Below the pieces are notes generated by a model, which was not told where the DNA came from, made no database searches, and saw only the letters and a program-made list of their open reading frames with translations. DNA of 46,516 nt from Gemmatimonadota bacterium. Its GTDB lineage: Bacteria > Gemmatimonadota > Gemmatimonadetes > Gemmatimonadales > Gemmatimonadaceae. Below, piece after piece: positions 18,077-27,161 of this stretch (positions are counted from its first letter, which is position 1; every line of letters starts with the position of its first letter). A program made the translations under genes and the position numbers. The DNA lies in NCBI GenBank assembly GCA_016200495.1, contig JACQES010000106.1:1-46516 (forward strand), in the 5' to 3' direction.

Positions 18077-18126
18077 CGGTACTGTTACGAGTGCCCCCCC
18101 GCTCAACGCTCCAGGAGAGACGCCTC

Positions 18127-20697
18127 ATGGCCGTGACCTCGACCCCCCCGAACATCCCAGCGACGCTGAGCAAGAACGCGCGGACCGTCCTCGAGAAGCG
18201 CTATCTCGTGAAGGACAAGTCGGGGAAGCCGGTCGAGACTCCGGAGGAGATGTTCTGGCGCGTGGCGACGGTGGTCGCCGAGGCCGATCGCCGGTATGGC
18301 GCGACGGACGCGCAGGTGGAGGCCAAGGCGGCGGAGTTCTACGCGCTCATGACGCAGCGTCGCTTCGAGCCCAACTCGCCGACGCTCATGAACGCCGGCC
18401 GTCCGCTCGGGCAGCTGTCGGCGTGCTTCGTGCTTCCCGTGGAGGACGCGCTCTCGAACGGCAGCAACGGCATCTACGACACGCTGCGCTCGATGGCGCT
18501 CATCCACCAGAGTGGCGGCGGCACGGGGTTCAGCTTCTCGCGCCTGCGCAGCAAGGGGAGCATGGTGCGCTCGACGACCGGCGTGGCGAGCGGCCCGGTG
18601 AGCTTCATGAAGCTCTACGACGCGAGCACGGACGCGGTCAAGCAGGGCGGCACGCGTCGCGGCGCCAACATGGGGATCCTGCGCGTGGATCACCCGGACA
18701 TCATGGAGTTCATCGCCTGCAAGGAAGACCTCACGCAGATCGTGAACTTCAACATTTCCGTGGGCGTGACCAACGCGTTCATGGAGGCCGTCAAGACCAA
18801 CTCGACGTACGACCTGTATGACCCGAGCCTCAAGCAGGTGACGGGCCAGGCGAACGCGCGCGAGGTGTGGGACAAGATGATCATGGGCGCGTGGCGCACC
18901 GGCGAGCCCGGGGTCTTCTTCATTGACGAGGCCAACCGCTACAACCCCGTGCCGCACCTCGGGAGCTACGAGGCCACGAACCCCTGTGGCGAGCAGCCGC
19001 TGCTCCCGTACGACGTCTGCAACCTCGGCTCGGTCAACGTCGGCCTGTACGTCAAGGACGGCGTGATGGACTGGGAAGCGTTCCGCGCCGACATCCGGCT
19101 CTCGACGCACTTCCTCGACAACATCATCGACGTCAACAAGTACCCGCTGCCCGAGATCGACGCGCTGAGCAAGCGCATCCGTCGCATCGGGCTCGGCGTG
19201 ATGGGCTTTGCCGACATGCTCGTGCGCCTCGGGATCCCGTACGACAGCCCCGAGGGCGTCGAGATGGGCCGCAAGGTGATGGAGTTCCTCGACGTCGAGG
19301 GGAAGAAGGAGTCCGAGCGCCTGGCGAGCGAGCGCGGGCCGTTCCCCGAGTGGGCGCGGAGCATCTGGGGCCCCGACGAGACGTGCGCGCGCGATGCGGC
19401 GGGTAAGCGCATCAGCCCGATGCAGATGCTGCGCAACTGCAACGTCACCACCGTCGCCCCCACCGGCACGATCAGCATCATCGCCGGCTGCTCGAGCGGC
19501 CTGGAGCCGCTCTTCGCCGTCGCGTTCATGCGCAACCAGGCCGGCGTCAAGATGCCGGACGTGAACGAGGACTTCGTGGACGTCGCCAAGCGCGAGGGGT
19601 GGTTCTCGGAGGCGCTCATGGAGCGCATCGCGACCACGGGCAGCGTCAACCAGCCCGAGGTGCCCGAGCGCTGGCAGCGCGTGTTCAACACGGCGAACAA
19701 CATCGCCCCCGAGTGGCACATCCGCATGCAGGCCGCGTTCCAGCAGCACTGCGACTCGGCGATCAGCAAGACGACGAACTTCAGCTACACCGCGACCCTC
19801 GAGGACGTGCGCGCGATCTACGAGCTCGCCTACGAGATGAAGTGCAAGGGCGTGACCGTTTACCGGGACGGCAGCCGCGACAACCAGGTGCTGAGCACCG
19901 GCGCCACGGAGCAGGCCGCCAAGGTCCGCGAGGAAGTGAAGGCCACGGGCGGCACCGGCGAGTTCCCCGCGCTGGCCGCGACGCTCAATGCGGATGGCAC
20001 GGGCGGCAAGCGCGAGATCGGCGAGCTCAAGGGGACGATCGCCGAGAAGGACGCGGAGATCGAGCGGCTCAAGAAGCAGCTGTTCGACAGCGAGAGCGAG
20101 AACCTGCAGCGGCGGAAGAAGCGCGCGCGCCCGGACAAGCTCCGCTCGATGAGCATCCGGAAGGAGACGCCGCTCGGGACGATGTTCACGCACATCTCCG
20201 AGGATGACCGCGGGCAGCCGTTCGACGTGTTCATCAATCTCGGCAAGGCCGGCGGCTCGGCCATGGCGGATGCGGAGGCCATGGGGCGGCTGATCTCGCT
20301 GGCGCTGCGGAGCGGGATTCCGCTGCAGGAGGTCGTGCGGCAACTGCGTGGGATTTCGTCGGATCGCGCGGTGGGCCTTGGGCCGAACAAGGTGCTGTCC
20401 GTGCCGGACGCCATTGGTATTGCGCTTGAGGAGTGGTGGCGCGAGCGGCAGGGGGTGCAGCAGGAGTTGCCTGGGGTTGGTGGCGTTGGGGCCGCTCCCA
20501 GCGTGCCGGCGTCAGAGACTGTGTCGAAGCCGGTCTCTGTGAGTCAGCGCGGGGGGGAGGGGGCGCAGGCGCAGCTGTTCTCGGATAACACTGAGGCGCA
20601 GACGTTCATGGGGACGTGCCCGGACTGTGGGTCTGGGTTGGAGTTCGCGGAAGGGTGTGTGAAGTGTCATGTGTGTGGGTTCTCTGAATGCGGGTGA
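18127..20697 (+). CDS. nrdJ: Adenosylcobalamin-dependent (class II) ribonucleotide reductase
   Basis: 856 residues from the ATG at 18127, which has AGGAG nine bases upstream; the frame is open to 18091 without an RBS. The enzyme reduces ribonucleotides to deoxyribonucleotides without needing oxygen. Visible marks are EPNSPTLMNAG, Cys100 in LSACFVLPV, GGGTGFSFSRLR, GGTRRGANMGIL, the active-site NPCGE (Asn285, Cys287, Glu289) and APTGTISIIAGCSSG. After about residue 590 come a charged coiled coil (about 635-665), a TSCPD-like domain (FINLGKAGGSAMADAEAMGR) and a C-terminal zinc ribbon with four CxxC-type pairs (CPDCG, CVKCHVCG). The length and the extra C-terminal domains suit long NrdJ forms. 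The leader suggests cobalamin control. Codons in the last 80 or so residues are less GC-rich. Confidence 0.96.
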   Translation: MAVTSTPPNIPATLSKNARTVLEKRYLVKDKSGKPVETPEEMFWRVATVVAEADRRYGATDAQVEAKAAEFYALMTQRRFEPNSPTLMNAGRPLGQLSACFVLPVEDALSNGSNGIYDTLRSMALIHQSGGGTGFSFSRLRSKGSMVRSTTGVASGPVSFMKLYDASTDAVKQGGTRRGANMGILRVDHPDIMEFIACKEDLTQIVNFNISVGVTNAFMEAVKTNSTYDLYDPSLKQVTGQANAREVWDKMIMGAWRTGEPGVFFIDEANRYNPVPHLGSYEATNPCGEQPLLPYDVCNLGSVNVGLYVKDGVMDWEAFRADIRLSTHFLDNIIDVNKYPLPEIDALSKRIRRIGLGVMGFADMLVRLGIPYDSPEGVEMGRKVMEFLDVEGKKESERLASERGPFPEWARSIWGPDETCARDAAGKRISPMQMLRNCNVTTVAPTGTISIIAGCSSGLEPLFAVAFMRNQAGVKMPDVNEDFVDVAKREGWFSEALMERIATTGSVNQPEVPERWQRVFNTANNIAPEWHIRMQAAFQQHCDSAISKTTNFSYTATLEDVRAIYELAYEMKCKGVTVYRDGSRDNQVLSTGATEQAAKVREEVKATGGTGEFPALAATLNADGTGGKREIGELKGTIAEKDAEIERLKKQLFDSESENLQRRKKRARPDKLRSMSIRKETPLGTMFTHISEDDRGQPFDVFINLGKAGGSAMADAEAMGRLISLALRSGIPLQEVVRQLRGISSDRAVGLGPNKVLSVPDAIGIALEEWWRERQGVQQELPGVGGVGAAPSVPASETVSKPVSVSQRGGEGAQAQLFSDNTEAQTFMGTCPDCGSGLEFAEGCVKCHVCGFSECG

Positions 20698-20779
20698 GGT
20701 GACCCCGCTAGACCGTCTGCCCTAGGGTATTTGACGACCTAGGCGCGGCGGGTGCAGCATTGGCCTCGGACGAGGCAGC

Positions 20780-20811
20780 GCGGCCCAGTCCCCAGGAGGG
20801 GGCTGGGCCGC
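20780..20811 (+). terminator. Strong hairpin downstream of nrdJ
   Basis: GCGGCCCAG (20780-20788) pairs perfectly with CTGGGCCGC (20803-20811). After one bulged T, four further C-G pairs continue towards a five-base loop. It lies 83 bases after the nrdJ stop. There is no T tract, so it is a likely 3'-end hairpin or Rho-dependent end rather than a classical intrinsic terminator. Confidence 0.55.
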
Positions 20812-21167
20812 ACGTTGCACTCAGACTTTGATCCCACACGAAGTGTGCGAGCCGCGACGCGTCCTTGCATGCGTAAGGCAACACACATGCTCCCTAGCGC
20901 TCGCACGCACGAGCGAGTTGTCAGTCGCGAAGGTAGCGCCCAGCACGCGTAAGACAGTTGGGGAAGCAGGCGGACTAGCACGACATGGAATCGAGCGAAC
21001 GACGAGACACTCCGACGACCTGGTGCTTTCGAGTACCATTTTCCAGCGCACCGGTTCACGTGCAAAGTATCGATTGTCAAGAATCGCCGACGCAGCGCGA
21101 CTCGAGCTGACTTTCAGAGGCGTCACGCGAAGCGACAAGACCGGGACGACTACAACTGTAAATTGCG
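20812..21167. other. Gene-free spacer at the left edge of the low-GC island
   Basis: No supported gene was found here. Base composition drops visibly compared with the flanking core genes. Small hairpins exist (for example CACAC-GAA-GTGTG), but no recognisable tRNA, att site or RNA family was seen. The promoter of the symporter operon should lie near its right end; TACAAC and TGTAAATT shortly before the ATG at 21168 are weak candidates. Confidence 0.4.
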
Positions 21168-22691
21168 ATGCTCTCGTCAATAACAATTCTCATCCTGCTC
21201 ATCGTATCGATCGCCTTCTTTATCGGGGCCGTGCGACATGGGCGCGCCCGTGATGGACTCCAAGGATACTTCTTGGATTCGGGCCGACTCGGACGCACTC
21301 AGTTCGTGGGAAGCCTAGTGGCGGCGAACCTGTCTCTCGGCAACATGGTATTCGTCTGCGGTGTGTGGGGCTATGCCTACGGATTGCAGGGCGTTGCATG
21401 GCTGGCGTTGAGCATGCTTATGCTCACGGCCGGCTTCGTGCTCATCGCGCGTAGACTGAAAGCGTACGTCGAGAATCGGGAAAACGATGGTACTCTACAC
21501 GAGTTCATCGCCAGCCCGTTCCAGGAACATGCGGACGCCGCCGCACTCGTTCGCATGACGTCGTCGATTGTGACGGTGATTACGCTCGTGTTGGTGACCG
21601 CTCTTGAAGTACATCTCGCCGCAGGTATTCTCGCTACACTCTCGAACGGTGCCATTCAAACGGCAACGGCGTTTATCGGACTGATGGTCGCCGTCGCGTT
21701 GTACTGTGCGTACGGAGGCTTTCGGAGCGTTGTGTATACGGACCTGTGGCAGGCCACCCTATGCGTACTGTCGGTGCTCGGCCTGATAGTCGCATTGGTC
21801 GCCTCAGGTCTAGGGTGGGACGAACTCGCGAATCTGCAACGGAGCGCCGCCTTCGTCTCGCCCAGCATTGCTGATGTCACCGGACTGATGTTCTTGTGCT
21901 TCGCGTGGCTATTCGTGACGATGGACCAGTGGCAGCGTGCGTGTGCGAGTCGGAGCTTGGAGATCACGCGTTCGGGTACCATTGCTGGTGGCATGATTCT
22001 CGTCGCCGTTGTCGCAGCGTACGGCCTCCTGGGCGCATTGGTGCGAACATTTCTCGAACCGCACTTGCCTGGCGCGATCGCATTCTGAGGCGGAACGGCA
22101 CCAATCGCAGACCTGCGCGCAGTCGCGTCCTTCGGCGGCGCTGCGATTCCGCTCACCGCATTCTTCCTGGTTGGGCTGATTCTTGCTGCGCTGTCAACTG
22201 CGGACACATTTATCGTAGTTGCCGCGCATTCCATCGCCGCGGACTTGCTGGTGCCCTTGGGAGTGAAGAAAGGATGGGCATGGCTCTCGCGTGAGTACAT
22301 GGCCGACGCAGGGCGAGTCCTTGTGATGGTCATCACTGGGGTGGTCGTGGTCGCATGGCTGCTGCTCTTCGGCTCGGGAGCGATGAGCGACCCTCTTTCT
22401 GCGTTTTACGTGCTCTATTGCGGCCAGTTTAGTCTGTTCGCTGCGGTCGTCTTGGCTGCACTCAAGCGGAGAACAAGCGCAGGTGCAATCACTCTAGGTA
22501 TCGTGACCGCAGTAGGCGTCTCCGGACTTATCGGAACGCTTGCGATACAGCGCAGCGCCACAGGAAGCACCCAACTCCTAGGATTGAAGCCGCAGGAGTT
22601 GCTGGCCCTACTGCCCGTAATTCCCGCTGCTGTCGCGGCACTGCCTATCGGCGCGGTAGCTATGTCACGAAGACTGAGGAGAGCGCGATGA
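21168..22691 (+). pseudogene. Sodium/solute symporter (SSS family), interrupted by an in-frame TGA
   Basis: The frame codes for a 507-residue multi-pass membrane protein, apart from one TGA at 22086-22088 after residue 306. Upstream are LSLGNMVFVCGVWGYAYG-like helices and a hydrophobic segment pattern of the APC-fold SSS family. Downstream the same frame continues without shift through ILAALSTADTFIVVAAHSI, which matches the family hallmark helix (STADS near the sodium site). Such proteins couple solute uptake to sodium. A one-base change of TGG (Trp) would explain the stop. No SECIS-like clue or Sec gene is visible, so selenocysteine is unlikely. Its last codons overlap the ATG of the next gene (ATGA), pointing to a once functional operon. 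The substrate is unknown. Confidence 0.8.
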
Positions 22692-23176
22692 CCGCTTTCG
22701 TTGGTGACTCGATCATGGCAGTTCACGGCCAGGGTGGTGAACAGGCTGCCTGGCTGATCGCCATCTTCGTGCTCGGCTTCTCGTTCCTGGTGCGATTTGC
22801 GTGGGAGTGGTACGCGCGTTCTTGCGAACGCGATGAGCAGTCCACGCGACGAGCGGATTTTCAACGAGACTTGAGGGAGACAACGCGACTCGTGGGCGCC
22901 ATCGTCTACGGCCTAGTTATGGCTGTGGCAGGTGGGCTCGTCGCACTCTCGGCCGCCGCCGCAGTGCATGCGTGGGTGCCCATCGCGCTCACGTTCGACG
23001 GACATGCCGTAGCCGCAGTGGCTCTCTTCGCGCTCGGCGCGTGGGCTCACGTTCTGGCGCGATTCTTCGTCGCGAACTACGGTGATTCGCAGCCTCAGGA
23101 CGATGCGATGCGAAAGCTATTCGGCTTCCTAGGAGCGAGTCAGAGCCCACGGGATGAGCGAAAGGAGTCGACCTAG
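22688..23176 (+). CDS. Small membrane protein of the symporter operon, family not recognised
   Basis: 162 residues with about three membrane helices: WLIAIFVLGFSFLVRFAWEW (about 22-41), LVGAIVYGLVMAVAGGLVAL (about 68-87) and AVAAVALFALGAWAHVLARF (about 107-126). A charged cytoplasmic segment lies between the first two, and a polar C-terminal tail follows the third. No catalytic motif was found. The ATG overlaps the symporter stop (ATGA), and its end overlaps the methyltransferase start by 23 bp, so it is translationally coupled to both and may be an accessory subunit of the transporter. That role is an inference from position only. Confidence 0.65.
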   Translation: MTAFVGDSIMAVHGQGGEQAAWLIAIFVLGFSFLVRFAWEWYARSCERDEQSTRRADFQRDLRETTRLVGAIVYGLVMAVAGGLVALSAAAAVHAWVPIALTFDGHAVAAVALFALGAWAHVLARFFVANYGDSQPQDDAMRKLFGFLGASQSPRDERKEST

Positions 23177-24017
23177 ACTTGCGACTGCTCGAATGAGAGG
23201 ACTGTCACTCACCGCGCTCGCATTCGCCGAGGCGCGCGCGCAATCTGGCGCAATGGCTTTGTGCGTGCCCTTGGGTCTGCCGGAGCGCCGACTGGCACGT
23301 CGACTACTTCTTCGCCTTCGACGGGCCGGGTACGAACATGCCTCTGTCGAGATGGAGACAAGGAATCACTACTTCGATGCCGAAAGAGAAAAGTTCCTTA
23401 AGCGGTTTCCCTCCGCCGTCGAAGTCGCCGTAGCGCCAGGTCTCGTCGAGTACGCTTCGACGCGAAGGAAGCGGCCAGCATTAAGGTATGAAATTGATGC
23501 GGCTGAGATTCTCGCCCGACGGCAGGCATGGTGGAACACCATTCCCTATCTTGCAGCCCTTCCAACCAGGCGCTGCGGAGGAGATATCAATCTGGCGGCG
23601 GATCGAGGGTTGATACTGAAAGACTGGCTCAAGTGGAGTGCAGCGCGCAATCGGCCTCTGCTAGTTGTCGCGGAGGGCATTAGCTACTACCTATCGGTCC
23701 GGGCGTGGGCGGAACTTATTGGGGGCTTACTCCGGTCCACCTCAGAACCATCATGCCTCCTCTTCGATCACTGGATTCCCGCGTGCAGAGAGAGCCGAGC
23801 CCTGTCGCTGTATCGCTCAGTGCTTCGCCGAGAATTCGATGCGACGCCGCGACTGCGATGCGCGAATACGCGCGCATTCGTGCCACGCGCATTTGCATTG
23901 CGAAGGAGCACCATGTCGCGCGAGTTGGCGCTAGACTGTTTCGAGGATACCGTAGTTGATAGTGAGGCGGAGAGTTGGTTACTAGAGCGATACGTAACGG
24001 CTAGCCGCGGATGGTGA
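23154..24017 (+). CDS. Leucine carboxyl methyltransferase-like (TcmP/PPM1) SAM methyltransferase
   Basis: 287 residues; a second in-frame ATG at 23193 would remove 13 residues, and the family-like sequence begins there (LSLTALAFAEARAQSGA). The protein follows the LCM/TcmP pattern: an early Arg-rich helix, a strand ending VEVAVAPGLVEYAS where the family has the SAM-binding glycine loop, RYEIDAAEILARRQAWW (family: D-x-P-E-V-I-x-x-R) and LLVVAEGISYYLSV, the typical 'AEGLLMYL' strand. The glycine loop is poor, so cofactor binding should be tested. Such enzymes methylate carboxyl groups of small molecules or protein C-termini. It is the third gene of the symporter operon in the low-GC island. The substrate is unknown. 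Confidence 0.7.
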   Translation: MSERSRPRLATARMRGLSLTALAFAEARAQSGAMALCVPLGLPERRLARRLLLRLRRAGYEHASVEMETRNHYFDAEREKFLKRFPSAVEVAVAPGLVEYASTRRKRPALRYEIDAAEILARRQAWWNTIPYLAALPTRRCGGDINLAADRGLILKDWLKWSAARNRPLLVVAEGISYYLSVRAWAELIGGLLRSTSEPSCLLFDHWIPACRESRALSLYRSVLRREFDATPRLRCANTRAFVPRAFALRRSTMSRELALDCFEDTVVDSEAESWLLERYVTASRGW

Positions 24018-24081
24018 GAGTGGAGTGACGGACCGGCGGCCCACGCTCGGGACCGGATGGGTGGCTAGGAATCGACCTGGC

Positions 24082-25182
24082 ATGAGTGGCGGAGGAGGTC
24101 CCAAGAAGCGGACGCGATCCGATTCACGAATGAGCAGTTCGATAGCGTGTTGCACGCAGCCGCCGGCGGGACGAGGGTACGCTATGTCAGCGAGCGCTAC
24201 GGGATCACGGAGACGAGCTTCCTTCGGTGGCGCGCCACGTGAGGCGGGATGCAGAAGGCTGAGATCCGGCGCCTGAAGAGGCTTTGGTGCGAGAGTCGCC
24301 GACTCAAGAAGCTCGTGGCCGACCTGAGCCTCGACAAAGCGATGTTGAAAGAGGTGGCGGGGCGCAGCTGGTGACGACCAAGGCGCGAAGGGCCGCCGTC
24401 AGCTAACAGGCCACCTCCCACCCCGTCAGCCAGCGCCGCGCCTGCCGTGTGACGGGCATGGCGCGCTGGCGCTGGCAGCACGTTTCCCGACCTGCGAGCG
24501 ATGCCCCGCTGGCGGCCGCCCTGCGCGCCAAAGCGGCCGATCACCCCGGGTGGGGTACCGCCGCGTGGGCATTCTGCTGGCGCGTAACGGGTGGCGCTTC
24601 GCTCACAAACGGCTCCGGCGCGTGTACCGTGTCGAAGACCTGCGCCCGCGGAAGTCGGAGCGGCGCAAGCAAGTCAGCGCGGCGCGCGTTCCTCGGCGCG
24701 TCCACGCGGGCCCGAGTTTGCAGTGGACGTTTGACTTCACTAGCGACGCCTTCGCGACGGGACGGACGTTCTGGATGTTGAGCGTCGTCGACGAGTGCGC
24801 GCGCGAGTGTTTGGCGTTGCACGTGGACGCGTCGTTGCCCCGTGCGACCGTCGCCCGCGTCCTCGGCGAGCTTGCGCTGGCGCGGCGCGCCCCGTAGCGC
24901 GTGATTCTCGACAACGGTCCCTAGACGATTGCGAAGGCCCTGGACGTCAAGGGGATGCACGCGGGGTCGAGCTGGCGTTCACGCGCCGGGGCAGGCCCAT
25001 GGACAACAGCCACCTGGAGAGCTTTCACGATAATGACAGCGACGAGTGCCTCAGCTTTCACTGGATCGTGAACCTGCCAGACGCACGACACCTGAGCGCA
25101 GCGTGGCGGGAGGGCTGCAACACGGTCGGGGCGTACCGAGTCCTAAGGAACCGCTTGTGGGCGGAGTTCGCACTACTCTGTG
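24082..25182 (+). mobile_element. Decayed IS3-family insertion sequence
   Basis: Pieces of both transposase frames survive in order but in different frames. OrfA starts at the ATG at 24082, shifts, and continues as RFTNEQFDSVLHAAAGG with a helix-turn-helix (YVSERYGITETSFLRW) before a TGA. Then 24249-24374 encodes RLKKLVADLSLDKAML, the OrfA leucine-zipper end. OrfB pieces include GYRRVGILLARNGW, WTFDFTSDAF with the first catalytic Asp, VILDNGP with the second Asp (flanked by two TAG stops) and MDNSHLESFHDNDSDECL with the catalytic Glu. At least three shifts and several stops make it non-functional. Terminal inverted repeats and a target duplication could not be placed confidently. Confidence 0.8.
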
Positions 25183-25439
25183 AGCTGGATCATGGGCTCG
25201 AGCCAGCCCTCACCCCCCAGCCTCACCAGCTCGCTCGCTCCGGTTCGAAACCCACGTCTATTCGTGCCTTTCAAACCACGCGAGACGCGATAGAACACGG
25301 GCTGCTACGTGGTCTACCACCGACAGTCAATAGGTCATCCGCCCTATCGTCTGGTTGCCTCGCGCGAATCAATGTTGCCACCTTCAGACACTCGGCGAAA
25401 GAGCATCTTGCGAACTGAAGGGCGCGGAGACCCAAGCGT

Positions 25440-26087
25440 ATGATGGGAGCGATGATGGGAAACTCAAAGAAACCTAAGGACGGACTCGACCAACTCATCG
25501 AGTTTGTGCGGAAGTTTCGCACCTTGCTCATCGGGCTGGGCTCCATCGTAGGTCTGGGCTTTGGATGGGGATACGCTCAAGGCTACTTCACCGACAAGGA
25601 AGTGCAGCGTCTGCGCGACGAAAACACCAGACTTCTTGTGCGCAACGCCGAACTGCGTACGTATCAAAGCCGACTAGACTCTGTGCGCGCGCTTCGGCCT
25701 GACAGCACAAGAAGGGCGCTTGGAGGCGTGATCTGTCCTGACCGACCAAACACGAACGCGCGGCAAGTATGCGATGCCATTCGTCGAGGAGCCGATTCAG
25801 TGTGGACCGACCGTCCTCCGGAGGCACGGACACGCTACGTACGCGCGAACGAGGAGTGGTCGGCTGCCGTCGGGCACGTTCTCGCAGCCATTCGTGCATC
25901 GGACCCAACGAGACAGAACACTCGATTGCAGTTGATTGCTACGCATCTGGTGGCCCTAGCGGATGAGCTACGAACCTCAGACGCTCGAGACTATCCGAAC
26001 GATCCGCGCCATCCCGAATGGCGAAGTGCGGCCGAGGAGATTGAGGCGGATATTGCCACTCTCAAAGGGTTGGCCTGTCGTCGATAG
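25440..26087 (+). CDS. Membrane-anchored coiled-coil protein, unknown function
   Basis: 215 residues; in-frame ATGs at 25443, 25452 and 25455 also precede the first conserved-looking segment. GGGAGCG before 25452 is a better ribosome-binding site than anything before 25440. A short charged N-terminus is followed by one hydrophobic segment (LLIGLGSIVGLGFGWGYAQG, about 29-48) and a coiled coil (KEVQRLRDENTRLLVRNAELR, about 53-73). A helical Arg/Ala-rich domain with two Cys (ICPD, QVCDA) follows. No family was recognised. It lies between the two IS3 remnants in the low-GC island and has no operon partner. Confidence 0.6.
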   Translation: MMGAMMGNSKKPKDGLDQLIEFVRKFRTLLIGLGSIVGLGFGWGYAQGYFTDKEVQRLRDENTRLLVRNAELRTYQSRLDSVRALRPDSTRRALGGVICPDRPNTNARQVCDAIRRGADSVWTDRPPEARTRYVRANEEWSAAVGHVLAAIRASDPTRQNTRLQLIATHLVALADELRTSDARDYPNDPRHPEWRSAAEEIEADIATLKGLACRR

Positions 26088-26233
26088 GCTAGACGGAAGG
26101 CCTGGAGTGGCACAGATGACTGCCCCCCCCCCGCATGCGACCACATACGGGGACCGAGGGGCTTGAGTCCGTGATATCTTCTCCAGTGCGACTCCAATTT
26201 TGCCACCCGTGGGATGCGAGGCCAAATTGTCGA

Positions 26234-26333
26234 GGGCCTGGTCCCCCGAATCTCCAGCAGCCGTCACCGCGAGTCGATCAACTGGGCCTGGTCCCCCGAT
26301 TCTCCTCCAGCCGTCACCGCGAGTTGATCACCC
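26234..26333. repeat. Two tandem 50-bp repeats beside an IS3 remnant
   Basis: Units 26234-26283 and 26284-26333 begin GGGCCTGGTCCCCCGA and GGGCCTGGTCCCCCGA, share CCAGCCGTCACCGCGAGT or near-identical blocks, and differ at about eight positions. They lie directly beyond the 3' end of the decayed transposase, so they may be a duplicated terminal region of that element. Confidence 0.8.
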
Positions 26334-27141
26334 GGACGGTCCGAGGTTCGAAGATGCCAGCCCGTCGATGGACGGCCGGCGGTTGGAGCCCCAGCGTCGT
26401 GTGGAGCCGGTGATCGTTGTAGTCCTGCCGCCACGCCTCGAGGATGACCTGCGCCTCGGCGAGAGAGGCAAACTAGTGTCGCGAGAGACACTCTCGCCTG
26501 AGGCTGCCGTTGAAGGCCTCGCAGGCGCAGTTGTCCACGGGCTTCCCTGGCCGACTGAAGTCGGGTTGCACGTGGTTCCAGTAGGCCCAGTGGTCCAGGG
26601 CCTGCGACGTGAACTCGGTGCTGAAGATGCGAATGGTCCGCCCGTCGGCGAGCGTATCGTGCATGAAGTCCATGGCCCAGCACTGCTTCAGCGCCGTCAC
26701 CACGGTCCCCCCGACGCGCTGCAGGACGGCGCGCCGGCGGCGCGGACGTCGCGGCTTCAGCTGCAGTCCTTCGGCCTTGTACAGGCGATGGGTCTTCTTG
26801 TGATTGATCGCCCAGCCCTCGCGCCGGATGAGCACGTGGAGCCGCTTGTGGCCAAACGCCGGCCGCGCCTGGGCCAGCTCGCGCAGCCGGGCCCGCAGTG
26901 GCTAATCCTCGGCCTTCCGCGACCGGTACCGCACCATCGAGCGCTCCACGCCCAACGCCCGACAGGCGCACCGCTCGCTCAGCTGGAACGCGTTCCGCGC
27001 CCAGCGGACCGCCGTGCGGCGATCGGCCGGGCTCAAGATTCTATTCCCACGTCCTCGCGCAGGATCGCCTTGTCCAGCGTCAGGTCGGCGACGACCTGCT
27101 TGAGCCGCCGATTCTCGTCCCGGAGCTGCTGCATTCGGCGA
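26334..27141 (-). mobile_element. IS3-family element remnant with internal deletion and stop
   Basis: Read on the minus strand from 27141, the OrfA end MQQLRDENRRLKQVVADLT with LDKAILREDVG is followed by the OrfB start (AVRWARNAFQLSERCACRAL). A coding piece (26473-26835) then carries WAINHKKTHRLYKAEGLQL, AMDFMHDTLADGRTIRIFST and, without a gap, EFTSQALDHWAYWN, DFSRPGKP and EAFNGSLRRECL. In intact relatives about 60 residues including the second catalytic Asp lie between FST and EFTS, so that part has been deleted. A TAG follows ECLSRH, after which FASLAEAQVILEAWRQDYND continues in frame. The OrfA start is missing at the junction with the gene at 27162. The element is inactive. Confidence 0.8.
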
Positions 27142-27161
27142 AAGTGTCTCCCTATCGGAAT

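Noticed and set aside
18103-20343. Long minus-strand frame opposite nrdJ
   Set aside because: It is a shadow of the nrdJ codons; nrdJ has the NPCGE active site and correct length.
22080-22095. Selenocysteine at the TGA in the symporter
   Set aside because: No SECIS-like hairpin was evident, SSS transporters are not known selenoproteins, and a TGG to TGA change explains the codon simply.
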